Origin: JBBQVS01 sp964657325
GTDB lineage: Bacteria > Chloroflexota > Ktedonobacteria > Ktedonobacterales > Ktedonobacteraceae
Direction: 5' to 3'
Assembly: GCA_964657325.1 (NCBI GenBank)
Contig: CAZZVE010000110.1
Coordinates: 1-15,727, forward strand
DNA: 15,727 bases
Shown: piece after piece, positions 1 through 6,658 of the stretch
How the letters are laid out: the number at the start of each line of letters is the position of its first letter
Position numbering within the stretch: position 1 is the stretch's first letter
Made by a program: the position numbers and the translations under genes
Notes under the pieces: generated by a model
Database searches by the model: none
What the model was told of the DNA's origin: nothing
What the model saw: the letters and a program-made list of their open reading frames with translations, nothing else

Positions 1-334
1 CTTGAATACGAGGGGCCTTGACTTCAGGGAAGTTGACGTTGGCGATAGCATCTTGCACTTCGTTGACAGGGGCATCACGTACTCCTTCCCACGAACCAAA
101 ACGTTTCAGCAAGTTGTCATAACCCGCCCCCGTTTGTTCGTCACGTGTGCGGTGCGAAAGCAGAATGTCTACGAGCATACTCATGGGGTCTTTGCTTGAC
201 CAACGAGACTCGCCGTACTGTTCCGTCAATCGACGTGTTACCTCTAACGCTTTTGTTGAAAGTGCCTCAATATTAGGCGAGGGATAGCCGTAGTCGGCAG
301 GGTTGCGTACCGCACGTTGAGTAGATTGCTTCAC
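1..334 (-). CDS. Endonuclease III-like DNA glycosylase (HhH-GPD family), N-terminal part
   Basis: This gene is cut by the left edge; about 111 codons are visible. Translating the reverse strand from the GTG at 334 gives an open frame to base 1. It contains a DPMSMLVDILLSHRTRDE segment followed by LLKRFGSWEGVRDAP and a VNFPEVKAPRIQ tail. This matches the start of the endonuclease III fold: helix, an (I/L)LS-x-R/Q-T-x-D-like motif, then the helix before the K-A-x-x-I/L region. The family excises damaged bases and cleaves AP sites during base excision repair. The helix-hairpin-helix, the catalytic Lys/Asp and any Fe-S cysteines lie outside the window, so Nth versus another HhH-GPD subfamily cannot be decided. 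The GTG start is chosen because GGGAG lies 6 nt upstream (345-341). An ATG at 347 is in another frame. The protein starts with a short polar extension before the core. Confidence 0.8.
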   Translation of the reverse strand, partial: MKQSTQRAVRNPADYGYPSPNIEALSTKALEVTRRLTEQYGESRWSSKDPMSMLVDILLSHRTRDEQTGAGYDNLLKRFGSWEGVRDAPVNEVQDAIANVNFPEVKAPRIQ

Positions 335-590
335 ACCTAGCTCCCATCTTGCTTTCGTACACTATATGATGTTTATACGAACTCGTAAAGAGAACCGTTC
401 CAAAGGAGTCTACTCTCGTACTCTTGTCATCAAGAGACGATATATATCCCTGCCGTCCCTACCATCATAATTACAGTGGGGACAAATGTCCTATATCGCT
501 GACTTCTTCTTTCTTCTATACGTATGTAGTAGTAATATTATTTAATCTCGATTTAATGTTACGGCTGCTCTTTCGAGGAAGTTAGCTGAA
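335..590. other. Divergent intergenic region with two small inverted repeats
   Basis: This 256-bp spacer separates the minus-strand glycosylase gene from the plus-strand propeller gene. No coding frame in it is convincing. Besides the minus-strand promoter candidate, it holds a perfect 6-bp stem with a 4-nt loop at 421-436 (CTCTTG/TCAT/CAAGAG), a direct repeat TACTCT-CG-TACTCT just before it, and a 12-bp quasi-palindrome GGACAAATGTCC at 480-491. The palindrome lies about 100 bp upstream of the propeller ATG and has the size of a dimeric repressor site. No binding protein can be named. Confidence 0.35.
361..389 (-). promoter_or_regulatory. Candidate sigma70-type promoter of the endonuclease III-like gene
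   Basis: On the reverse strand, TTTACG (389-384) and TATAGT (366-361) are separated by exactly 17 bp. The matches to consensus are partial at -35 and good at -10. The expected transcription start near 354 would give a leader of about 20 nt holding the GGGAG ribosome binding site of the GTG-started gene. Support comes only from motif match and position. Confidence 0.4.
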
Positions 591-1781
591 ATGAACAGAA
601 GTGGTTTTCAAACAGGACCAAGAAGATATTTGAACAACAAAAAGGTGATAGTCCCCGTGCTCCTATGCCTGCTTATTATCGCAAGTCTAAGTGTCTTTTG
701 GACTGAGAAGGCACATGGAGTCAAGGAAGCATCTCCTGTGGTTCCACCAACACCATATGTCGTTCATCGATCAGAGGAACATCCAGTCACTTTAGCTCGT
801 GCTTATTCTTCAGTTCCCTCACAATCCTCTACAACTCTGCTTCCGTGGGCAACTACGTTTGATTATACGAATGGGTTTGTCTGGGTAGCAGAACCAGGAT
901 GTGAGCCTTTGCCTAAATGTCCGTCCAAGTTCCCAGGAATACTTGGGCAGTATGCTCTCTCAGACGGATCATTCATTCGAGATCATGTAGAGCCGAGTGG
1001 ATATACAAGTCCCCTCTTCGCGGTGGTTGATACAAAGGGGGATATCTGGTTTACTGAACCTACTAGTGATGCCGTTGGTGAGTTTAATCCCTCCAATAAT
1101 GACTGGAAGCAATGGGCGGTCAAGAGTGGAAGTGCGCCCTATGACCTCCTTCTTGATACGCATGGCAATCTCTGGTTTACTGAGTTCGCGGGCAACGCTA
1201 TTGGTTTCTTGAATACGCAAACGCACACTGTGGTGGAGACTACCGTTCCCACTACAGGAAGTGATCCCTACGGAATGACTCTTGACCCTAAGGGGAACAT
1301 TTGGTTTGCAGAGAATGGAAAAGGAGTCAATCAAATCGGGAGCTTTACACCGACTCTCTCTGGACAGGTGAAGATTTTAGAGGATGCAATAGATGGGACT
1401 CGTCCACACTTGATCACTGCTGATGAAACCGGAAACATCTGGTTCAGCGAAGGATTTGATGGCGATATAGGTGAATTCATTCCGACCTCTGGTGAGAATA
1501 GAATTTTCCGTGTCTACACTGGAAGCTGCTCCCTCACCTCCTGCGCAGGCTCCCATATTTCTGGCATTCGGGCAGATAGCAAGGGAACTATCTGGTTTAC
1601 CGATTCATTGAGCCAGCACCTTGGTTATTATGTACCAACAACAGGGCAACTGGTCGTGCAAACGCTGCGTATGAATTCACACCCTCATGATGGTCTCAGT
1701 CTGGATAAGTATGGGCGAGTCTGGTGTACCGAGCAAGATGCCTTTACATTGTTGATGAAACCTATGAACACGTTTAACTAG
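591..1781 (+). CDS. Membrane-anchored seven-bladed beta-propeller protein, virginiamycin B lyase (Vgb)-like
   Basis: The 396-residue product has a basic N-terminus (RR at 11-12, KK at 17-18) and a hydrophobic segment at about 19-37. It is probably an uncleaved signal anchor or signal peptide, placing the rest outside the cytoplasm. The body carries seven W-x-x-E/D strands: FVWVAE (96), DIWFTE (151), NLWFTE (193), NIWFAE (236), NIWFSE (282), TIWFTD (333) and RVWCTE (376). They are spaced about 42-55 residues apart, which fits a seven-bladed propeller. Vgb linearises type B streptogramins, but most Vgb-like proteins of this kind have unknown substrates, and I cannot confirm the catalytic His/Glu/His set. 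Candidate histidines are in RPHL (273), SH (322) and the HPH at 364-366. Four cysteines in the first blade region and around 313-318 could form disulfides. GAGGAA sits about 10 nt before the ATG. A histidine kinase follows after 52 bp. Confidence 0.75.
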   Translation: MNRSGFQTGPRRYLNNKKVIVPVLLCLLIIASLSVFWTEKAHGVKEASPVVPPTPYVVHRSEEHPVTLARAYSSVPSQSSTTLLPWATTFDYTNGFVWVAEPGCEPLPKCPSKFPGILGQYALSDGSFIRDHVEPSGYTSPLFAVVDTKGDIWFTEPTSDAVGEFNPSNNDWKQWAVKSGSAPYDLLLDTHGNLWFTEFAGNAIGFLNTQTHTVVETTVPTTGSDPYGMTLDPKGNIWFAENGKGVNQIGSFTPTLSGQVKILEDAIDGTRPHLITADETGNIWFSEGFDGDIGEFIPTSGENRIFRVYTGSCSLTSCAGSHISGIRADSKGTIWFTDSLSQHLGYYVPTTGQLVVQTLRMNSHPHDGLSLDKYGRVWCTEQDAFTLLMKPMNTFN

Positions 1782-1833
1782 CCGTCTCACTTTTTGTCAT
1801 TCTCATCAGACCCATGAAGGAAGCTGTGCTTGT

Positions 1834-3330
1834 ATGAAATGGAAATTCTACCGCCTTGGCATTCGTGCCCAATTAGCTGTGTCCTACACGCTCATCTCCG
1901 CTATCTTGATTTTCGGTTCTGGTGTGGCCCTGGAGATTATGCTTCAGTCTCTCCTTGCATCGAGTTTCGACACTACACTTCAGATGAGAGCGCAACAAGT
2001 CGCCGAGGGTATATCCGTCACTCATGGGACATTGAGTGTGAGTACAATTGTTGGCGAACTGCCAGAGTTAGATGCTACCGCCGCTCTCGTCGATTCCAGT
2101 GATTTGACCGGAAAAGGTACGGATACAGTTCAGGAGATGAAAGAGGGTAACGACTCATCTACAAATAAGGACATTCTTGTTCGTGTCTTGGATACTCAGG
2201 GAAGGCTCCTCTATAGCTTACCTACAACTCGTAATATAGCGATCCCACCAGCAAGCCTCACTCAGCCACTACACGGAAAACCTTGGTATGGCACTTTGAC
2301 GAATACAAAGGGGCAACAAATTCGACTGTATAGCACGATGCTAGTGAACCATACAACTATCTTTGGTATCGTTCAAGTCGGTCAATCGCTTGCACCTGTC
2401 AGTGAGAACATGCATAACATGACATTTCTCCTCTTGTTCTTGACGCTGCTAGCACTACTTTTAAGTGCCTATGGCAGTTACTGGCTTGCCGGACGTACAT
2501 TTAAGCCGATACATCATTTAACACGAATCGCGCGTGATATCAGTGCGAACGATATGCATCAACGAGTTCCCCTTCCACGTTCCAACGACGAGGTACGAGA
2601 ACTCACACTGATTTTCAATCAGATGATTGATCGCTTAGAACACGCTTTTCATCAACAACGCCGTTTCGTCGCAGACGCATCACACGAGCTACGAACTCCC
2701 GTCTCCGTTATTCGCAGCATCACGGATGTTGCCCTCGCTCATCCTTCAACTATTCAAGAGTCTGTGATGGTGCTCCAAGACATTAATGCAGAGTCTGAAC
2801 GACTTGGCATGCTAATTACCGATTTGCTGGCACTCGCTCGTGCGGATGAAGGCCATGTTCATTTCGACCGGGATGTGGTTGATCTTGATCTGTTGACCGC
2901 GGACGTGCTAGCGAGTATGGAGCCACTCGCCACCGAACGTGGTATTGTTCTGACAACTGATGAACTTCAACCGACAGTGGTTGTGGGCGATGCAGCACGT
3001 TTGATACAGGTCATCATGAGCCTCGTCGAGAACGCACTCACCTATACGAATGTAGGTGGGCGTGTGACGCTTTCGGTAAAAGCAAATGAAACACATGGCG
3101 TGCTCATCGTGTGTGATAATGGAATTGGAATTGCACCCAGCGATCAAGAGCATATCTTTGAACGCTTTTACCGAGCCGATCCAGCACGCTCACGTACCGC
3201 GGGCGGCTCTGGCCTTGGTCTATCAATTGTAGACTGGGTTGTTCGTGCTCACGGGGGGAGAGTGAGTGTTGAGAGCCAACTTGGACAAGGCTCAATCTTC
3301 ACTGTTACACTTCCTATTTTGAAGAATTAA
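1834..3330 (+). CDS. HAMP-domain sensor histidine kinase
   Basis: The 498-residue product has the full layout of a membrane two-component kinase. It has TM1 at about 11-33, an extracytoplasmic sensor region at 34-195, TM2 at about 196-218, and a HAMP linker at about 219-272. The dimerisation/phosphoacceptor helix FVADASHELRTP has the phosphorylated His at 284. The ATPase domain shows an N box (N400 in SLVENAL), G1 DNGIGI (428-433), an F box IFERFYR (441-447) and G2 GGSGLGL (457-463). All key residues are present, so it should autophosphorylate. No response regulator gene is adjacent on either side, so the partner must be encoded elsewhere. GAAGGAAG (1816-1823) lies about 10 nt before the ATG. 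The gene starts 52 bp after the propeller gene with no obvious terminator between them, so co-transcription is plausible. The sensor region is not recognisable as a named domain by eye. Confidence 0.93.
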   Translation: MKWKFYRLGIRAQLAVSYTLISAILIFGSGVALEIMLQSLLASSFDTTLQMRAQQVAEGISVTHGTLSVSTIVGELPELDATAALVDSSDLTGKGTDTVQEMKEGNDSSTNKDILVRVLDTQGRLLYSLPTTRNIAIPPASLTQPLHGKPWYGTLTNTKGQQIRLYSTMLVNHTTIFGIVQVGQSLAPVSENMHNMTFLLLFLTLLALLLSAYGSYWLAGRTFKPIHHLTRIARDISANDMHQRVPLPRSNDEVRELTLIFNQMIDRLEHAFHQQRRFVADASHELRTPVSVIRSITDVALAHPSTIQESVMVLQDINAESERLGMLITDLLALARADEGHVHFDRDVVDLDLLTADVLASMEPLATERGIVLTTDELQPTVVVGDAARLIQVIMSLVENALTYTNVGGRVTLSVKANETHGVLIVCDNGIGIAPSDQEHIFERFYRADPARSRTAGGSGLGLSIVDWVVRAHGGRVSVESQLGQGSIFTVTLPILKN

Positions 3331-3439
3331 GCTATCCTGTCTGTTCCATTTATACTATGTGCAACGTGTTCTTTATAGAAATGTTTTCAGTATGTGATGT
3401 AGTAGTGAAAAGTATCAAGAGAATACGAGAGGAAACGTG

Positions 3440-4003
3440 ATGGCGGAAAACACAGGAGCACTCACGGAATTAACGGATATCCTTGACCAGGACATTGAAG
3501 CGATTGTCGCGATGCGAATAAATGCCGAACGTAAAGTGAGTTATCACCAACGACTAATAGAGAGAGCGACGAGTGCGTTAGGACGACCTCTTGCGGTCTA
3601 TACCATCCTACTTATTATACTAGTATGGGTTACAACAAGTGTCTTTCACAAAGCACTTGACTTGCCTGTTTTCGATGCACCGCCATTTGCATGGCTTCAG
3701 GATGTAGTAAGTATCACTGCCTTGCTCATGACAATTATTGTACTTGCAACGCAAAATCGGCAAGAACGGTTTGCGGAGCAGCGGCGCCATCTTGATCTAC
3801 AAATCACGCTGCTAACCGAGCGTAAGGTGAGTAAGGTCATAGAACTGCTTGAAGATTTGCGCCGCGACATGCCATCGGTAAAAAATCATTTTGATCCAGA
3901 GGCCGAGGCCATGCAAGAGCCTATTGATCCCCATACCGCGCTTACGGCCCTCAACGAGACACTACAAGAGGCCACAAAAGAGTACGAGCTTGAGATTGAA
4001 TAG
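3440..4003 (+). CDS. DUF1003 family membrane protein
   Basis: The product is 187 residues from the ATG. It has an N-terminal amphipathic stretch, TM1 at about residues 50-70 (LAVYTILLIILVWVTTSVF), a short loop with APPFAWLQDVVS, TM2 at about 90-105, and then TQNRQERFAEQRRHLDLQITLLTE. The P-F-x-x-L-Q and Q-N-R-Q signatures, two helices and a charged cytoplasmic helix are typical of DUF1003. That family has no established biochemical role. The C-terminal 50 residues are acidic and less conserved in appearance. An in-frame GTG lies just upstream at 3437, but AGAGG (3428-3432) is 7 nt from the ATG and only 4 nt from the GTG, so the ATG is preferred. The gap of about 110 bp after the kinase gene leaves operon membership open. 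Confidence 0.85.
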   Translation: MAENTGALTELTDILDQDIEAIVAMRINAERKVSYHQRLIERATSALGRPLAVYTILLIILVWVTTSVFHKALDLPVFDAPPFAWLQDVVSITALLMTIIVLATQNRQERFAEQRRHLDLQITLLTERKVSKVIELLEDLRRDMPSVKNHFDPEAEAMQEPIDPHTALTALNETLQEATKEYELEIE

Positions 4004-4189
4004 TGAGAGCCTAAAATTTTCTCCTCTTTATTGTGAAGTATGTCATAGCATCTGCTATGGAAAACACGTATCATTGCATTGTACTTCAAGGTACGCTATA
4101 CTTGCGTCGTGGCTACTCAATAACGTGTAACATGGCTTATACGCTCACTTTTCTAAGAATGTATACTGTACACAAGGAGCATCATTTTC
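4004..4189. other. Intergenic spacer, nothing recognised
   Basis: These 186 bp separate the DUF1003 and DUF4190 genes. Short frames overlapping here have no ribosome binding site and are not convincing. A TATACT at 4162-4167 is too close to the AAGGAG of the next gene (4173-4178) to be a comfortable -10 box. No terminator hairpin is evident. Confidence 0.3.
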
Positions 4190-4714
4190 ATGAGCGATCA
4201 AAATCCGTATTATCAAGGCAATTCACAAGACCCCTATAGAGGTGGACAATATGGGGGAGAGTATCAACAACCACAGCAGCCACAACAACCACAAACTGTC
4301 TATGGCTCCTATGGAGAGCAATCAGCGTATCAACAGCCTGTACCTCAACCTGCTCCCTATCAACCCCCTGTACAACAATCATATGTGCCTGTACAGAATC
4401 CGGGCTATGGACAGCAGCAGGCCCCATATTATGCTGCACCCTATCCAGTAGCTTCAGAACCGGGTTCAGCATTAGCAATCGCGGGTTTTATTCTCGGCAT
4501 CATCAGTATCTTTACAAGCTGGTTTCCATTCTTTGGGCTTGTTATGCCAATTGTGGGCGTTATTCTCTCTCTGTTAGGCCGACGCGCAGTGTCAAAGCGG
4601 TTGCTTGCCACTATAGGGCTTATACTCTCTATCGTCGCACTTGTTATCTCGTTGGGTGTTATTGCATTAATATTCATCGCTGCTGTCCATAGTGGCGGCA
4701 CATCAAGCAGTTAA
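4190..4714 (+). CDS. DUF4190-like small membrane protein with Q/P/Y-rich N-terminus
   Basis: The 174-residue product has two parts. Residues 1-90 are low-complexity and rich in Gln, Pro, Tyr and Gly, including a QQPQQPQQP run; they are probably disordered and cytoplasmic or surface-exposed. Residues 91-167 contain SALAIAGFILGIISIF, a short loop, VMPIVGVILSLLGRRA and a second hydrophobic hairpin reaching about residue 166. The S/A-L-A-I-A-G-F-x-L-G-x-I pattern and the G-x-I-L-S-x-x-G-R turn are characteristic of DUF4190-type proteins, which are widespread in Gram-positives, Actinobacteria and Chloroflexota and have no known function. AAGGAG (4173-4178) precedes the ATG by 11 nt. The gene ends at TAA and is followed by the hairpin-bearing spacer. 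Confidence 0.8.
   Translation: MSDQNPYYQGNSQDPYRGGQYGGEYQQPQQPQQPQTVYGSYGEQSAYQQPVPQPAPYQPPVQQSYVPVQNPGYGQQQAPYYAAPYPVASEPGSALAIAGFILGIISIFTSWFPFFGLVMPIVGVILSLLGRRAVSKRLLATIGLILSIVALVISLGVIALIFIAAVHSGGTSSS
4265..4294 (+). repeat. 9-bp tandem repeat coding Gln-Gln-Pro
   Basis: Three successive units of the form CARCARCCA followed by one more CAA encode QQPQQPQQPQ within the low-complexity N-terminus of the DUF4190-like protein. Units one and three are identical, and unit two differs only by synonymous A-to-G changes. In-frame 9-bp units allow length change by slippage without frameshift. Confidence 0.7.
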
Positions 4715-4749
4715 GAAGCATTTGTAGGGGCTGATGTATTGCGTCCTTG

Positions 4750-4782
4750 TTGACAAACTTTACGTCAAGAGGATGTGATAAT
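4750..4782 (+). promoter_or_regulatory. Candidate extended -10 promoter facing the hairpin
   Basis: TGT-GATAAT at 4774-4782 is a good extended -10 element (TGn plus a near-consensus hexamer). A perfect TTGACA lies at 4750-4755, but its 21-bp spacing is longer than the usual 16-18 bp. If active, transcription would start near 4789 and enter the inverted repeat after about 25 nt. No plus-strand protein gene follows for 1.8 kb, so the product would be a small RNA or a transcript antisense to the 3' end of xylB. Confidence 0.3.
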
Positions 4783-4813
4783 ATACATTTAAAAATTACT
4801 TTGGGAATCTAAC

Positions 4814-4900
4814 GGACGCCCACCAGGGGCTACACTACTATACACAGCGTGCTCCGCACGTAAGAACGTCCTATAGTAGGGTAGCCCCTGGTGGGCGTCC
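4814..4900. repeat. Long near-perfect inverted repeat (29-nt arms), MITE-like element or structured RNA
   Basis: The left arm 4814-4842 and right arm 4872-4900 are reverse complements over 29 positions, with a single mismatch (A4834 opposite G4880). The outer 20 bp pair perfectly: GGACGCCC... against ...GGGCGTCC. The 29-nt loop contains its own small hairpin, CGTGC-TCC-GCACG at 4848-4860. The arms are GC-rich within an AT-rich spacer, which argues for an inserted or selected element. A T-run does not follow either arm directly, so it is not a textbook intrinsic terminator, although it may still act as a bidirectional one between the converging genes. No clean target-site duplication is visible. 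Confidence 0.85.
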
Positions 4901-4951
4901 ATGATTTTAATTACCAAACTATTTTATAATGTGCATCATCGATCCCTACCT

Positions 4952-6484
4952 CTACCGCGAAAAGATGGGTTTCAAAGCAGGATAGAGCTTTGTATATACC
5001 TCATATCCTTCCGCATAGACATGCTCGTTTTCAGCACGTGGTTCGGTGCGCTCGACGATGCGTACAGTTTGTTCACATGCCTCTTTCTCTGACGGATAAA
5101 CACCACTTGCAACACCCGCCAATAGTGCCGCCCCAAAAGCGGGACCCTCTGTCGCATTTGTTGTCACCAGTTCAACGTCAAGTATATCTGCGATAATTTG
5201 TCGCCAGATGACACTCTTTGCACCACCACCCGTTGCCCTCATTTGCTCAATCGACAATCCTTGCTCACGCAGAATAGTGAAGCAGTCTTTCAAGCTATAG
5301 GCAACACCTTCAAGCACCGCACGAATGAGATGACGACGATCATGACGTGCTGTCAGGCCAATCCAGCCCCCACGCGCATAGGGGTCAAGATGGGGGGTGC
5401 GCTCACCTTGAAGATAGGGTAGGAAGAGCAGACCATCGCTACCAGCAGGAGCCATGACCGCTTCTTTTGCGAGCAGTTCATAGGCGTCCTCACCCGTCCA
5501 GCGTTCAAGTGCGCGTTCAGGAAGACCAAGATTGTCACGCACCCAGCGTAGCGAAAGGCCAGCTCCTTGTGTCACACCCATCAAGTACCATGCATGCGGT
5601 ACCGCATGGTTAAAGGTATGTACACGAGGTACGGGACCAGATGTATCAACCTGTGGTGTTTCCGCGTGTGCAAGTACTACGCCACTTGTCCCAATTGAAA
5701 CGAGTCCAAGCCCTGGCACAACAACGCCGTTACCTACCGCACCACACGCGTTATCCGCGCCACCACCCGCGACAGGAATACCAGCAAGCAAGCCAGTAAG
5801 AGATGCAACTTCATCGGTAGTCGTGCCACTTACAGCATCTGCGGAGATAACGGGTGGCAATAGCGAAGGCGCAAGTTCTATCGCATGGAGGACCTCTTGC
5901 GACCATACGCCATGTTTCACATCGAGAAGACATGTACCTGCTGCATCCGATATCTCCATTGCCATAATACCCGTAAGACGGTAGCGAATATAGTCTTTAG
6001 GCAAAAGGAGTGTGGTAGCTCGTGCGAACAGTTCAGGCTCGTTGTCACGAACCCACAATAGCTTTGGTGCCGAGAAACCTGTGAGGGCGGGATTGCTCAC
6101 ATATTCAATGAGCTTACTTGCGCCAACTTTTTCAGTCATCCAACGCGCTTGCACATCACTACGTTGATCGGCCCAAATAATACAGGGACGTATCACTTGC
6201 TGATTTGCATCGAGCAGGACGACTCCGTGCATCTGACCAGAGAGACCAATACCTCGCACATCTGAGGGCTGAATACTTTGGGCGGCTCCCTTTTCCAGAC
6301 AGGTGCGAATAGCAGTAATTGTGGCCTGCCACCAATCGGCTGGATGTTGTTCTGCCCACCCAGGATGCGGATGAAATAAAGGGTAATCGACAAAGGCATC
6401 GGATAAGACGCGTCCATCTTCGGCTGCGAAGAGGGCAGCTTTGACGCCTGTAGTGCCAAGGTCGATGCCTAGTAGTGCTTGCAT
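4952..6484 (-). CDS. xylB: Xylulokinase (FGGY family)
   Basis: The 510-residue product phosphorylates D-xylulose to xylulose 5-phosphate with ATP, feeding the pentose phosphate pathway in the cytoplasm. Visible family features are the N-terminal ATPase phosphate loop GIDLGTTGVKAALF (6-19), the QMHG sugar-binding motif (84-87), WADQR (104-108), and GGGADNACGAVG with the catalytic-base Asp at 244. The nucleotide-site loop VSIGTSGV follows near 262-269, and the C-terminal adenosine motif is ATGGGAKS. Length and motif order match full-length XylB. GGAG lies 6 nt before the ATG. No xylose isomerase, regulator or transporter gene is adjacent. It is a stand-alone gene divergent from the 599-residue membrane protein, so a related FGGY substrate such as another ketopentose is possible, though the QMHG motif favours xylulose. 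Confidence 0.93.
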   Translation of the reverse strand: MQALLGIDLGTTGVKAALFAAEDGRVLSDAFVDYPLFHPHPGWAEQHPADWWQATITAIRTCLEKGAAQSIQPSDVRGIGLSGQMHGVVLLDANQQVIRPCIIWADQRSDVQARWMTEKVGASKLIEYVSNPALTGFSAPKLLWVRDNEPELFARATTLLLPKDYIRYRLTGIMAMEISDAAGTCLLDVKHGVWSQEVLHAIELAPSLLPPVISADAVSGTTTDEVASLTGLLAGIPVAGGGADNACGAVGNGVVVPGLGLVSIGTSGVVLAHAETPQVDTSGPVPRVHTFNHAVPHAWYLMGVTQGAGLSLRWVRDNLGLPERALERWTGEDAYELLAKEAVMAPAGSDGLLFLPYLQGERTPHLDPYARGGWIGLTARHDRRHLIRAVLEGVAYSLKDCFTILREQGLSIEQMRATGGGAKSVIWRQIIADILDVELVTTNATEGPAFGAALLAGVASGVYPSEKEACEQTVRIVERTEPRAENEHVYAEGYEVYTKLYPALKPIFSR

Positions 6485-6658
6485 ATCTATCTCCTTAACA
6501 GCAAAGAATCATAGAGTTTTCCGCTGAAGCAAGTATAACCTTTTTGCCTGTTCAATAAATAAAGAGCGTCTAATTTTCATTGTAGCATACGTCTATAGAA
6601 GAAAACAGAGTTTTTTAAATCGTTGATTTTCTTAGGACTACTCGAAGGGGATTAGCGC

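Larger units (their letters stand above)
4715..4951. other. Intergenic region between convergent genes, with hairpin and promoter-like motif
   Basis: This 237-bp spacer separates the 3' ends of the DUF4190 gene and xylB. It holds, in order, a GTAGGGGC...GCGTCC segment (4724-4746) that resembles the hairpin arms, a promoter-like motif (4750-4782), an AT-rich stretch and the long inverted repeat (4814-4900). No protein-coding frame is credible here. Confidence 0.5.

Noticed and set aside
2..199. Plus-strand frame of 65 codons at the left edge
   Set aside because: The opposite strand encodes a recognisable endonuclease III N-terminus over the same bases, so this frame is antisense noise.
4794..4914. 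AATTAC on both sides of the hairpin as a target-site duplication
   Set aside because: The two copies sit at different distances from the arms (about 14 and 8 bp) and are simple AT-rich sequence, so chance is likely.
6485..6658. Promoter for xylB from TTGAAC and TATACT on the reverse strand upstream of its start
   Set aside because: The two boxes are only 12 bp apart, too close for a sigma70-type promoter, and no better pair was found in this divergent spacer.
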